Below, piece by piece: positions 52,576 through 61,127 of a DNA stretch of 64,000 bases. This stretch comes from an uncultured Clostridia bacterium (lineage in GTDB: Bacteria > Bacillota > Clostridia > Lachnospirales > Anaerotignaceae), in the NCBI GenBank assembly GCA_944383885.1, contig CALWRF010000040.1, forward strand, positions 62,001-126,000, read 5' to 3'. Positions within the stretch are counted from its first letter, which is position 1; every line of letters starts with the position of its first letter. A program made the translations under genes and the position numbers. The notes beneath the pieces were generated by a model. That model made no database searches, was not told where the DNA came from, and worked only from the letters and a program-made list of their open reading frames with translations.

Positions 52576-53112
52576 TTGCTTCAGGATAACAAATTGGCTG
52601 AAAACAAGTTAATAATACTTTACCTTTTAAGTAAAATGGGTGTATCCCTTTCAAATAACGATATATGCCAGTTTGCTATGGACAGAAATATTATGGATTA
52701 TATAAGCGTACAGCAGTGCCTTATGGAGCTGACTGACTCCCAGTATCTTGATTCTTCAACGGAAAACGGCGCAACACGCTATAACATAACAAAAGAAGGC
52801 ACTATGGTATTAGGTTTTTTCCAAAACCGCATTACCGAGTGGCTTTTAAGCGCCGCTAATGAATATATATTAAACAATAAACAGCGGATTAAAAGCGAGT
52901 ATGAAATATCGGCAAATTATTTTCCTGAAATAAACGGGGAATACCTTGTTAAATGCGAAGTCTGCGGTCTTGAGGGCAACAGAATAATGGAGCTTGACGT
53001 TGTGGTTCCCACCAAATCACAGGCGATACAAATATGCAATAACTGGAAAAACAACGTAAATACTATATGCAGCACTATATTTTCAGCCATAACAGATGAA
53101 AACCATATTTAA
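52576..53112 (+). CDS. DUF4364 family protein
   Basis: 178 residues. The N-terminal ~90 residues form a winged-helix-like domain (NKLIILYLLSKMGVSLSNNDICQFAM, VQQCLMELTDSQYLDSSTENGATRYNITKEG), so it is probably a DNA-binding or regulatory protein. The rest is mixed helix and strand (YEISANYFPEINGEYLVKCEV). The start is a TTG at 52576 with AGGGGG upstream. DUF4364 proteins are widespread in Clostridia without known targets. It follows the radical SAM gene by 86 bases in the same direction. Confidence 0.85.
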   Translation: MLQDNKLAENKLIILYLLSKMGVSLSNNDICQFAMDRNIMDYISVQQCLMELTDSQYLDSSTENGATRYNITKEGTMVLGFFQNRITEWLLSAANEYILNNKQRIKSEYEISANYFPEINGEYLVKCEVCGLEGNRIMELDVVVPTKSQAIQICNNWKNNVNTICSTIFSAITDENHI

Positions 53113-53251
53113 AAGCAAAATTCTGCATGCCGCTTCAGCAGGCATAACCTGTTTTTTAATAAAACGCTTTGTGCTCTGTTTATACACACTGCTGATTATT
53201 GCCCTTAAATGTCTTTCAGGCTGTTTTTCACTAATTATTTTAAGCGCAATA

Positions 53252-53280
53252 AAAAACCGCTTTATAAGCGGTTTTTTATT
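53252..53280. terminator. Bidirectional terminator between DUF4364 and the diguanylate cyclase
   Basis: AAAAACCGCTT (53252-53262), three-base loop, AAGCGGTTTTT (53266-53276). The 53096-53326 frame across it is not coding. Confidence 0.8.
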
Positions 53281-53374
53281 TTTCCAATTAAATTTTACTT
53301 TTTTAGCGTACTGCCTTATTAATTGAATTTTGCTGTTATTTATGAAATAAACCGAACAAAAAGTTTTAATTTCT

Positions 53375-54502
53375 TTACTGATTTTTCATTCTCCTGCTCA
53401 GCTTATCCTTATACATTTTCTTATCGGCACGCTTTAATATAGCGTTTGGATCCTTAACAAAATACGGCGGCTTGCATACAGCAAAACCTATGCTTACCTT
53501 ATTAAACTCGCAAGGCGCACCGTCGCACCCCCCCCCCCAATTTTTGCACTGGGCTATTGATTTTACTGTTTCTTCAGTCAAAACGTCATAATATATAGCC
53601 ACAAACTCATCTCCGCCATACCTGTAAAGCTTTCCCTTATCTTTCAGTTCTTCAGAAAAGACTTTGCCAAAATGTATAAGGTACTTATCTCCAATATCAT
53701 GACCGTATTTGTCATTAATAAGCTTAAACTTGTCTAAATCAAGGAACATTACTGAAAAAGTCTGATTTTCTTCTAACAAAATACGCATGCGCCTCATCAG
53801 TTCCAGCCGGTTGCCAAGACCTGTTAAATCGTCATGGGAAACTGTTTTTTCAAGCTCATTAATTTTATGCGAATTTTTTACTGCTTCATAAATAATGTCA
53901 TATAATAGATATTTAGCAGTAAGGAATATAATCAGAGCAGTAATTTGCAGTAAATACTTTTCACTTTTTAAAAAAATTATGTGAAGAATCATAAGCATAA
54001 AAAAATTAAGATATACGCTTATTTTCAAATATCTGAGCTGTAGTTTTGGGAAATCATGCAAATTATGTAAAATATAGACATATTTAGGTATTACATATTT
54101 TTTAAACGGAATAAAAGTCATTAAAAACAACACCGTTTCAATTATTACCAAATATAAGTTATAATTTACAATACCTAAAAAATATGTTATCTGCACAGAA
54201 ATAGACAGTATTCCAAGAGTGTATGTCCAACTCATACACATATTAAGCAAAATACTTTCAATTTTTTCACCATATAAATATTTCAACGGAATTATATATA
54301 AAAACCCAAATATAGAAAACTTTCCGTTTCCGTTAAATACATTGCTTATAAAAATTAATCCGGGATAAATGCAAAATACTGTAAAAACACAAAATACCGC
54401 TGCTGTTTTAATTAATGAATATTTCATTTTAAAACAACAGTTTAATGTAACTAAATTAAAAATCAAAACCTCTGTTAAAGGCAAAATACGCAGATATTCC
54501 AT
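53375..54502 (-). CDS. Membrane diguanylate cyclase (GGDEF), with an internal poly-G tract
   Basis: 375 residues. About six membrane helices fill residues ~8-205. A GGDEF domain follows: HDDLTGLGNRLELMRRM (223-239), VMFLDLDKFKLINDKYGHDIGD (251-272) and the active-site GGDEF (296-300). It should make c-di-GMP from two GTP. No RxxD inhibitory site lies five residues before GGDEF, so product inhibition is unlikely. Residues Trp322-Gly325 are encoded by a run of eleven G (53528-53538), in frame here. A one-base slip would remove the C-terminal ~50 residues, including VSIGFAV and the final helix. It has its own promoter. Confidence 0.93.
   Translation of the reverse strand: MEYLRILPLTEVLIFNLVTLNCCFKMKYSLIKTAAVFCVFTVFCIYPGLIFISNVFNGNGKFSIFGFLYIIPLKYLYGEKIESILLNMCMSWTYTLGILSISVQITYFLGIVNYNLYLVIIETVLFLMTFIPFKKYVIPKYVYILHNLHDFPKLQLRYLKISVYLNFFMLMILHIIFLKSEKYLLQITALIIFLTAKYLLYDIIYEAVKNSHKINELEKTVSHDDLTGLGNRLELMRRMRILLEENQTFSVMFLDLDKFKLINDKYGHDIGDKYLIHFGKVFSEELKDKGKLYRYGGDEFVAIYYDVLTEETVKSIAQCKNWGGGCDGAPCEFNKVSIGFAVCKPPYFVKDPNAILKRADKKMYKDKLSRRMKNQ
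53528..53538. repeat. Poly-C/poly-G homopolymer (11 bp) inside the GGDEF gene
   Basis: Eleven C on the plus strand, eleven G in the coding strand (codons for Trp and three Gly). Such a G tract stands out in this AT-rich genome and is the classic substrate of slipped-strand length change. Confidence 0.9.
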
Positions 54503-54987
54503 AACTCTTACTCCAAAGTACTATAAAATTAAAACATAATATATTTTTCAATTAATTTTATTGCAGTATTATATCAAAAACCATATATGTCAGCAACCAT
54601 ATTAATACCAGATTATCAAAGAATATAACCAATCAAAATATATATTTTAGTTTAAAGCGCCGCTAAATAACGGCTGCTGCCGTAATAAAACATAAATTGA
54701 AAGTCTTAAAATCAGCCTTCATACTGTTTTTTTAATCAGCACACGCCGTCTGCGTTCGGCTTAACAATATTACATTAATTTCGTTTTATTCAGCCAAACC
54801 GTCTTAAACTGTCTTATGTTTTTTAAGAGCGCGGAAAGCTTCGCAAAGCCTTCCGCATTTGGAACCTGCTTTATATTTTTATTTATCTGCCAAAAGTGCG
54901 CCGGCTTTTTTGGCGCCGTGAAGCTGATTTATAATCAGTCTTTTATTTAATCTCTATTCACAGCATAGAACTAATTCGCAAATATAT
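54503..54987. other. Intergenic region with GC-rich hairpins
   Basis: 485 bases. It includes the diguanylate cyclase promoter (54568-54596). Between 54650 and 54940 several GC-rich hairpins stand out from the AT-rich background: GCGGAA-GCTT / AAGC-TTCCGC near 54830-54856 with a CGCA loop, GCCG/CGGC near 54745-54760, CGCC/GGCG near 54899-54915, and CTGATT TAT AATCAG at about 54923-54937. No open frame with a ribosome site is seen. Function unknown: a small RNA or a decayed gene are possible. Confidence 0.5.
54568..54596 (-). promoter_or_regulatory. Sigma-A promoter of the diguanylate cyclase gene
   Basis: Minus-strand TTGCTG (54596-54591), 17 bases, TGATATAAT with an extended -10 (TATAAT 54573-54568), about 65 bases before the ATG. 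Confidence 0.75.
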
Positions 54988-56220
54988 TTACTCATCTGCG
55001 TTTATAACAGAGCCATCGGTCATAAGCATAAGCTGTGCGGCTTTTGGCAAAGAAGCGAACTGGTACGGCGTAATAACCGATGCATAGCTTCCGGCATTTG
55101 TCATAACAAGCATATCGCCTATATTCATTTCTTTAAGCTCAATATCTTCTTCAATAATATCTGTTGAAGTGCACAAACTGCCGCATAGCGTTACTTTTTC
55201 TGTTTTATCACTGTTATTAAGAACTATGTAGCCAAAGGCATTTTTGCATGTATAAAAAGGCTCGCTTTCTGCCGGGAACTCATCAACAGCGTATTTTTCA
55301 ATAATGTGCGCAATAGCCGGGCGTATAAAGCCGTTAAGTGTTGAAGAAAGTATAATAAATGTTTTGCCGCAAGATATTTTTTTATCCACAACCTTGCATG
55401 CGTAATATCCGCTTTTACCCACAGCATAGCGGCCTGTTTCTACAAAAATTTGTGTGTTTTCGTGCTTTTCTTTAAAAATTGAGCAAAGCTTCCGTATGTT
55501 TTCGCCCAACGCTTTAACATCTGCCTCTTTGTCGTATTTAGCGTAAGGTATGCCTATGCCGGAGCCAAGATTTACAAAATCAAGGCTTACATCAAGCTTA
55601 TTGCACACTCTTTCAACTAAGCCAAACATATTATTATGGTATTTCTTTATAAGCTCTGTATTAAGCTCTTGGCTGTGCAGATGGACATGAATACCTGTTA
55701 TTTTTATGTTTTTAAAGCTCTTTATTTTATCTGCATTATCAAAAAGCTGCTCTTCGTCTATGCCAAACTTTGAAGGAGTGCCTTTTCCTCCGAAAAATCC
55801 GAAATCCGGATTAATTCTTACACCTATTTGGGCAATAATGCCTTTTTCATCTGCGGCACTATTTATAAGCTCAATCTCGTTTAAACTGTCGGCTGTAATT
55901 ACAGCCTTTCCCAAAGCGCCCTTTATATCATTTTCGGTTTTTCCCGGCGCGGAATAATAAATTTCTTTTTCTTTAAGTCCCAGTTTTTCAGAAAGCAGAA
56001 CTTCGTTTAAGCTTGCAGCGTCTGCGCCGAAACCTTGGGCAAAAACAGTTTTAACAACATTAATGTATGGGTTGTTTTTTACAGAATATAAGAATTTAAC
56101 TCCCTCAAAGCTGTCTTTTAATCTTTTTGTATATTCAAGTATTGTTTTTTCATCGTATAAATAAAAACTGTTATATTTCATGCCTTGCTCAAGCACAGCA
56201 TTTTGTATTGATTTTTCCAT
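54988..56220 (-). CDS. Orphan LysA-like PLP-dependent decarboxylase
   Basis: 410 residues, fold type III (alanine-racemase barrel plus C-terminal beta domain), diaminopimelate/ornithine decarboxylase group. Schiff-base Lys48 in FLYSVKNNPYINVVK, barrel motifs GVRINPDFGFFGG, GIHVHLHSQ, NLGSGIGIPY and VETGRYAVG, then the phosphate/substrate region LCGSLCTSTDIIEED. In true LysA this reads CESGD; the Glu that contacts the distal carboxylate is a Thr here, so the substrate is probably not diaminopimelate. No lysine, polyamine or siderophore genes are adjacent. The start follows AAGGGG. Confidence 0.82.
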   Translation of the reverse strand: MEKSIQNAVLEQGMKYNSFYLYDEKTILEYTKRLKDSFEGVKFLYSVKNNPYINVVKTVFAQGFGADAASLNEVLLSEKLGLKEKEIYYSAPGKTENDIKGALGKAVITADSLNEIELINSAADEKGIIAQIGVRINPDFGFFGGKGTPSKFGIDEEQLFDNADKIKSFKNIKITGIHVHLHSQELNTELIKKYHNNMFGLVERVCNKLDVSLDFVNLGSGIGIPYAKYDKEADVKALGENIRKLCSIFKEKHENTQIFVETGRYAVGKSGYYACKVVDKKISCGKTFIILSSTLNGFIRPAIAHIIEKYAVDEFPAESEPFYTCKNAFGYIVLNNSDKTEKVTLCGSLCTSTDIIEEDIELKEMNIGDMLVMTNAGSYASVITPYQFASLPKAAQLMLMTDGSVINADE

Positions 56221-56263
56221 ATCAGTTCCCCTTTTGCAGTTTTATAAAACCTTATTAACTAAA

Positions 56264-56312
56264 AAAAGCGCCTAAAAACAGGCGCCGTTTTAAAGGCGCT
56301 AAAACGCCTTTA
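56264..56312 (-). terminator. Terminator of the thymidylate/folate cluster
   Basis: Minus-strand GCGCCT, loop, AGGCGC followed by seven T, with further GGCGC/GCGCC arms next to it. It lies just past the thiamine-binding protein gene. Confidence 0.75.
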
Positions 56313-56316
56313 TTAA

Positions 56317-56646
56317 TTACATGTTAAGTTCTTTATTTTTCATATCTACTTCAAGATATTTATCAGTTTTTTGGTTAATTGTAAGCACACCGTCAGTAGG
56401 GTTAAAGAAAATCTTAACAAAAGTATTTACTCCCGGAGCGCCTGCTTTAACGGCTATAAGCTGGCACTGCTTAACAATTTCCATAAGCTCGTCATAATCG
56501 CCTTCAATTGTTGTCTCAAAAGGTGATACAAAATATTTAAGTCCGGTGCTGTCGATATATGCTATAACCTCGTCAACAATACGAATTGTTTCGTTGTCAT
56601 CAAGGGTAAGCGGCAGAACCTGTATAGCTACACTTGCTGGAACCAT
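56317..56646 (-). CDS. Thiamine-binding protein (MTH1187/YkoF-like)
   Basis: 109 residues, ferredoxin-like fold. VPASVAIQVLPLTLDDN, EVIAYIDSTGLKYFVSPFETTIEGDYDELMEIVKQCQ and VKIFFNPTDG are characteristic. Family members bind thiamine or its pyrimidine and may be carriers or sensors. No thiamine gene or TPP riboswitch is nearby. Start at 56646 by GAGGTGTTTAAA. It follows the dihydrofolate reductase gene by 22 bases. Confidence 0.85.
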   Translation of the reverse strand: MVPASVAIQVLPLTLDDNETIRIVDEVIAYIDSTGLKYFVSPFETTIEGDYDELMEIVKQCQLIAVKAGAPGVNTFVKIFFNPTDGVLTINQKTDKYLEVDMKNKELNM

Positions 56647-56668
56647 TTTAAACACCTCGCAAAAAAAT

Positions 56669-57163
56669 TTATTTATTCCTTTTATAAGTTACAAAGCAGA
56701 ACTCAGTACCATTATATTCCTTTGTTCCGCTTTTTTCAACAATTTCCCACTGCGGCATTTTATCAAGGTCAGGTATAAAAGTATCGGCTTTATCAAAAAC
56801 CTTATTTATTTTTGTTATGTACGCCGTATCGCACAAATCAAGCATTTGAGTGTAAATTGTTCCGCCGCCTATAACAAAAACCTCTTTATCTGTATATTTT
56901 TCAGCTTCTTTTACAGCCTCCTCAACACTTGAAACCTTTATTATGCCTTCGGTATTAAGGTCTTTTCTTGTTGTAATAACAATATTTACCCTGTTTTTAA
57001 GCGGTTTATGTCCAGGGAAAGACTCCAATGTTTTTCTGCCCATAATTACAACAGAGCCGTTTGTTTTTTCACGGAAAAACTTCATATCCTCAGGAAGCGG
57101 CGTTAAAAGACCGCCATTTATGCCTATGCCCCAGTTTAAATCAGCGGCTACTATCATTTTCAT
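56669..57163 (-). CDS. folA: Dihydrofolate reductase
   Basis: 164 residues. It regenerates tetrahydrofolate from the dihydrofolate made by ThyA. IVAADLNWGIGINGGLLTPLPEDMKFFREKT (~4-34) has the substrate-binding Asp, VVIMGRKTLESFPG and VFVIGGGTIYTQML bind NADPH. The length is the usual bacterial chromosomal type. It starts 11 bases after the thyA stop with a GAGGTG site, so thyA and folA are co-transcribed. Confidence 0.97.
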   Translation of the reverse strand: MKMIVAADLNWGIGINGGLLTPLPEDMKFFREKTNGSVVIMGRKTLESFPGHKPLKNRVNIVITTRKDLNTEGIIKVSSVEEAVKEAEKYTDKEVFVIGGGTIYTQMLDLCDTAYITKINKVFDKADTFIPDLDKMPQWEIVEKSGTKEYNGTEFCFVTYKRNK

Positions 57164-57174
57164 GTCAATTCACC

Positions 57175-58005
57175 TCAAACAGCTACTGGTATTTTGCCTA
57201 AGCTCGGTCCGTATTCATAGCCCTCTAATTCAAAATCGTCTACTGTAAAGTCATAAAAATTCTTTATGTCTTTATTAATTATAAATTTAGGCGCTTTTTT
57301 AGGCTCACGGCTTATAAGCTCTCTTACCATGCCGACATGCCTGTTATAAATATGCATATCGCTTATAACATGTACAAGTTCCCCCGCTTCAAGACCGCTT
57401 ACCTGCGCTAACATGTGAACCAAAACAGCATACTGCACTACATTCCAGTTGTTGGCTGTTAATGTATCCTGCGAGCGCTGGTTTAATATGGCATTAAGCT
57501 TGTTGCCTGTAACATTAAATGTCATGCTGTAGGCGCAGGGATAAAGGTTCATCTCATGCAAGTCCTCAAAATTATAAATATTAGTCATTATCCTTCTGCT
57601 GAAAGGATTGTTTTTAAGGTCAAAAAGGACTCTGTCTACCTGGTCGAACTCGCCTTCTTTATACTTATGCTTAATGCCCAATTGATAGCCGTAAGCTTTG
57701 CCTATAGTGCCGTCAGGACCGGTCCATTCGTCCCATATATGGCTGTGGAGGTCTGCTGTGCGGTTTGATTTTTTCTGCCAAATCCACAGTATTTCGTCAA
57801 TAGCCGCTTTAAAGTTGGTAAACCTTAAAGTAAGTATAGGGAACTCCTGCGATAAGTCGTACCTGTTTACCACGCCAAACTTTTTAATTGTGTAAGCCGG
57901 CGAGCCGTCTTCCCATTTAGGGCGGTTTTTCTCTTTTTCTGTTGAATAGCCGTTATTAAGTATATCAGTACAGTTAGCAATAAAAATTTCGTCTGCCCTG
58001 CTCAT
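57175..58005 (-). CDS. thyA: Thymidylate synthase
   Basis: 276 residues, the flavin-independent enzyme that methylates dUMP to dTMP with methylene-tetrahydrofolate. The catalytic nucleophile is Cys157 in MNLYPCAYS. RFTNFKAAIDEILWIWQKKSN, PFSRRIMTNIYN (phosphate Arg), LNQRSQDTLTANNWNV and HIYNRHVGM are conserved. GGAGGCTTAA-ATG gives the start. A GTTAGAAAAG repeat lies between recR and this gene. dCMP deaminase at 26504 provides its substrate. Confidence 0.97.
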   Translation of the reverse strand: MSRADEIFIANCTDILNNGYSTEKEKNRPKWEDGSPAYTIKKFGVVNRYDLSQEFPILTLRFTNFKAAIDEILWIWQKKSNRTADLHSHIWDEWTGPDGTIGKAYGYQLGIKHKYKEGEFDQVDRVLFDLKNNPFSRRIMTNIYNFEDLHEMNLYPCAYSMTFNVTGNKLNAILNQRSQDTLTANNWNVVQYAVLVHMLAQVSGLEAGELVHVISDMHIYNRHVGMVRELISREPKKAPKFIINKDIKNFYDFTVDDFELEGYEYGPSLGKIPVAV

Positions 58006-58059
58006 TTAAGCCTCCAAATTTTCTCCTAACCTTTTCTAACCTTTCAGGCTTTATGGCTT
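58006..58059 (-). repeat. Short GTTAGAAAAG-type repeat between recR and thyA
   Basis: Minus-strand GGTTAGAAAAGGTTAGGAGA, in the 54-base gap right after the recR stop and before the thyA ribosome site. It shows the same unit and orientation as the arrays after znuB and after the gamma-carbonic-anhydrase gene. Confidence 0.45.
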
Positions 58060-58659
58060 TTACATCTGCCTTCTGCCCTCCAAAGCTCTTGAAAGGGTTA
58101 CCTCATCTACATATTCCAAATCCCCGCCTACAGGCACGCCGTTTGCAATTCGGCTCACCTTAATGCCTAAAGGCTTTATGAGCCGGTTTAAATACATAGC
58201 AGTTGCCTCGCCCTCCACGTTTGGGTTTGTAGCTATTATTATCTCATTAACCGGCTCCTTTTGAATTCTTTCCAAAAGCTCCTTAATGCGTATGTCGTTG
58301 GGTCCTACGCCTGTCATTGGTGAAATTGCGCCGTGGAGCACATGATATACGCCTTTAAACTCTTTAGTCTTTTCATAAGCCGCCATATCCCTTGGGTCTT
58401 CAACAACCATTATGGTTGAATGGTCCCTTTTAGGGTTGGCGCATACCGGGCAAATATCCTCGTCAGATAAATTGCAGCATACAGAACAGTATTTTATGTT
58501 CTTTTTAGCCTCTATTATGGCATTTGCCAAAGACTCCGCCTTTTCCTGGCTCATGCCTATTATATAAAAAGCCAGCCTTTGAGCGCTTTTAGGTCCTATA
58601 GACGGAAGGGATGAAAGCTCCTCTATAAGGCGGTTTATATAATTACCGTAAAAATTCAT
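58060..58659 (-). CDS. recR: Recombination mediator RecR
   Basis: 199 residues. It helps load RecA with RecF/RecO. An N-terminal helix-hairpin-helix ([17 protein letters not shown]) is followed by the zinc finger [16 protein letters not shown] (~57-72) and the Toprim domain with [14 protein letters not shown]. The C-terminal Walker-like end RALEGRRQM is complete. It lies 22 bases after ybaB in the dnaX-ybaB-recR cluster found in most Firmicutes. Confidence 0.97.
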   Translation of the reverse strand: MNFYGNYINRLIEELSSLPSIGPKSAQRLAFYIIGMSQEKAESLANAIIEAKKNIKYCSVCCNLSDEDICPVCANPKRDHSTIMVVEDPRDMAAYEKTKEFKGVYHVLHGAISPMTGVGPNDIRIKELLERIQKEPVNEIIIATNPNVEGEATAMYLNRLIKPLGIKVSRIANGVPVGGDLEYVDEVTLSRALEGRRQM

Positions 58660-58681
58660 TTTCCGTCACCTGCCGGCAGAA

Positions 58682-59020
58682 TCAGAACATGCCGTTTCCT
58701 ACCCCGCCTGTAATTTTGCTCATTTCACTGTTTGCCATTTCATCAGCCTGTCTTATAGCCTCATTTACAGATGAAAGTATAAGGTCTTCAAGCATTTCAA
58801 CATCATCAGGGTCTATAACCTCAGGGTCTATTTTAATTGACTTAATAACTTTTTTGCCTGTTATTACAATCTTAACAGCGCCTCCGCCTGATGTTGTTTC
58901 AACTGTTTTTTCAGCAAGCGCCTCCTGCGCCTCCTCCATTTTTTTCTGCATTTTCTGTGCCTGTTTCATAAGGCTCTGCATATTCATGCCGCCCATACCA
59001 CCAAATCCGCCTTTTGCCAT
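58682..59020 (-). CDS. YbaB/EbfC nucleoid-associated protein
   Basis: 112 residues. Gly/Met-rich N-terminus (MAKGGFGGMGGMNMQSLMKQAQKMQ), amphipathic helices and the central VKIVITGKKVIKSIKIDPEV. It is a homodimeric DNA-binding nucleoid protein. The order dnaX-ybaB-recR is conserved. It lies 23 bases after dnaX. Confidence 0.95.
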   Translation of the reverse strand: MAKGGFGGMGGMNMQSLMKQAQKMQKKMEEAQEALAEKTVETTSGGGAVKIVITGKKVIKSIKIDPEVIDPDDVEMLEDLILSSVNEAIRQADEMANSEMSKITGGVGNGMF

Positions 59021-59043
59021 TTTATAATCCTCCTCAAAATTGT

Positions 59044-60618
59044 TTAATCTATTATTTCAGCGTCAGAAAACGTACCTAATATATCATCGCCAAATGTGTC
59101 ATCGTCGGCGTAATTATCGCCGTAAGCCATTTTCCGGTAGTTTTCGTATTCGCTTTTATCAACTGTTTTTATATCAAAATCCTTTTTAAAAAGCTCTGAG
59201 AGCTTATCTGAAAGTATGTTTTTTTTGCTTTCAACAATATCTTTATATCCATTATCGCAAATAAGTGCCAGTCTGCCGTCGTCCATATATCCCGGCGTCG
59301 CTTTTGCAAAGACTGAGCGCTCTATGGAATCCATTTCCATTAAAATATTGTCCCAGTTTTCATTTACCGATTTTATATCATCAGGTACTGCTTTTGGTTT
59401 TGCCTTAGGCACAGCTTTTTCTTTTGCTGCAGTTTCAGGCTTTGCCTGCGCAGCGGCAAAAGAGCCGCTTTTTATTTTCCTTTCCAGTTCCGAAAGGCGG
59501 GCTGATATATAATCTATGTTGTTTTTAGGCACATTAGAGCAAAGCTTAATCAGCTCTACTTCAAGAAGTATCCTTTGGTTTGCGGCATATTTCATATCCG
59601 AAATAAGCTGAGAAAAAATACGGATAAAATAAATAACTTCTTCCGGCGACGTCTTTTTAGCCTGAATGGCAAGCTGCTTTATTTTTTCCTGCGATAAATC
59701 TATTATTCCCTCTGCCTCATTTACTGTAAGGGCAATAAGCAGATTTCTTAAATGCTGCATTAAAGAAGAAGTAAACTGGGCAATATCCCTGCCTTTAAAC
59801 ACAGTATCATCTATTATGTCCAAAGCCTTTTGAGGGTTTTTGCCAATTATTGCGTCTGTTATATCAAAAAACACTCCGTCATCTGTAGCGCCGCATACTT
59901 CCAAAACCTTATCTTCTGTTATTACCTCATTATGATAAAAAGCAATACACTGGTCAAGTATGCTTAAACTGTCCCTCATTGAGCCGTCTGCCAAACGCCC
60001 TATAGCACTTAAAGCGCTGTCCTGAGCCTGGGCGCCTTCTATTTTAATATATTTTTTAAGAGTCTTGGTTATTTCACCTGAGGATATTCTTTTAAAATCA
60101 AACCTCTGGCACCTTGAAAGTATTGTAACAGGCACTTTCTGCGGGTCTGTGGTAGCCAGTATAAATATAACATGTGCCGGCGGTTCCTCAAGTGTTTTTA
60201 AAAGGGCGTTAAATGCTCCGGGAGATAACATGTGAACCTCATCTATAATGTATACCTTATATTTTCCCTCTGTAGGCGGATACTTAACTTCTTCACGTAT
60301 GTCACGTATGTTGTCAACACCGTTATTTGAAGCCGCGTCAATCTCAATTACATTAACGCTTCTGCCTTCCTGTATTGCCGTACACATTGCGCATTTGCCG
60401 CACGGTTCTCCATCTTTCGGGTTAAGGCAGTTAATAGCCTTAGCGAATATTTTGGCTGTTGATGTTTTGCCCGTTCCCCTTGTGCCGCAGAAAAGATAGG
60501 CGTGGGAAACCATATCCGAAACTATCTCGTTTTTAAGCGTACGCACAATGTGGTCCTGACCTACAACACCGTCAAAAGTGTCTGGTCTGAATTTTCTGTA
60601 TAAAGCCTGATAAGCCAC
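59044..60618 (-). CDS. dnaX: DNA polymerase III subunits gamma/tau
   Basis: 524 residues. It is the clamp-loader ATPase. YRKFRPDTFDGVVGQDHI start, Walker A CGTRGTGKTSTAKI (~43-56), zinc finger CLNPKDGEPCGKCAMC (~64-79), Walker B YIIDEVHML (~122-130) and SRC finger LSRCQRFDF. The C-terminal tau part carries a KPKA-rich linker. The start is GTG at 60618 after AGAGGCG. No programmed-frameshift slippery site was confirmed. Transcription begins between it and the SRP RNA terminator. Confidence 0.96.
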   Translation of the reverse strand: MAYQALYRKFRPDTFDGVVGQDHIVRTLKNEIVSDMVSHAYLFCGTRGTGKTSTAKIFAKAINCLNPKDGEPCGKCAMCTAIQEGRSVNVIEIDAASNNGVDNIRDIREEVKYPPTEGKYKVYIIDEVHMLSPGAFNALLKTLEEPPAHVIFILATTDPQKVPVTILSRCQRFDFKRISSGEITKTLKKYIKIEGAQAQDSALSAIGRLADGSMRDSLSILDQCIAFYHNEVITEDKVLEVCGATDDGVFFDITDAIIGKNPQKALDIIDDTVFKGRDIAQFTSSLMQHLRNLLIALTVNEAEGIIDLSQEKIKQLAIQAKKTSPEEVIYFIRIFSQLISDMKYAANQRILLEVELIKLCSNVPKNNIDYISARLSELERKIKSGSFAAAQAKPETAAKEKAVPKAKPKAVPDDIKSVNENWDNILMEMDSIERSVFAKATPGYMDDGRLALICDNGYKDIVESKKNILSDKLSELFKKDFDIKTVDKSEYENYRKMAYGDNYADDDTFGDDILGTFSDAEIID

Positions 60619-60678
60619 AGGTTAAACGCCTCTTTTCAAGTCAGTACAAATATTTTACATTCAATAAATGTTAGTAAA

Positions 60679-60711
60679 AAAGCACACAGCTGTCAAAAAC
60701 TGCGTGCTTTA
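60679..60711 (-). terminator. Terminator of the SRP RNA
   Basis: AAAGCACACAG (60679-60689) pairs with CTGCGTGCTTT (60700-60710) with one mismatch; six T follow on the minus strand. Confidence 0.8.
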
Positions 60712-60740
60712 TATTTTAATGCATAGATTATATTTAAGGA

Positions 60741-61006
60741 ATCCATGCGCCCGGCTTCGACACCTGTTCCTAAGCGTTACCTTTTTCCTTAACTCCAGCC
60801 AAGCTCCCTTGCGGCACACAGAAGTGCTTACTTAGTGCTGCTTCCTTCCGGACCTGACACGGTTCATAAGTTCCTGTTGCACAAGACTCAGCCTTCAACG
60901 CTCTTTCCAAAGGGCAGACCAGAGAAAAAAGAAGCCTGCACCGGGCTTCACCCCCACTATAGCGGATTGTGGGTACAGGGCACCGCTACCTCCCCGGCTA
61001 GCACGG
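60741..61006 (-). ncRNA. ffs: Signal recognition particle RNA, large type
   Basis: About 266 nt. The minus strand holds the conserved SRP domain GTCAGGTCCGGAAGGAAGCAGC near the middle and an Alu-type 5' domain (GTGCTAGCCGGGGAGGTAGCGG...). The ends pair (CCGTGCTAGCC and the GGCGCATGG side). This is the Gram-positive 6S-like long SRP RNA that binds Ffh and the Alu-type region. It lies between tadA and dnaX as in most Firmicutes. Its ends are approximate. Confidence 0.95.
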
Positions 61007-61039
61007 AAATTTTGAATTCTTAAAAATTGCTGCCACATT

Positions 61040-61068
61040 ATTATACTATTATACCATTAAAGTGTCAA
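61040..61068 (-). promoter_or_regulatory. Consensus sigma-A promoter of the SRP RNA
   Basis: Minus-strand TTGACA (61068-61063), 17 bases, TATAAT (61045-61040): a perfect match at both hexamers. The predicted start is about 27 bases before the mature 5' end, which would then be processed. Confidence 0.9.
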
Positions 61069-61127
61069 TGAAATAAATATTCAATTAATTGTTTCATTAT
61101 GCCATATATTTATTATTTTTGCCGGAT

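Noticed and set aside
53096..53326. 76-codon frame after DUF4364
   Set aside because: It starts inside DUF4364, lacks a ribosome site and crosses a terminator hairpin.
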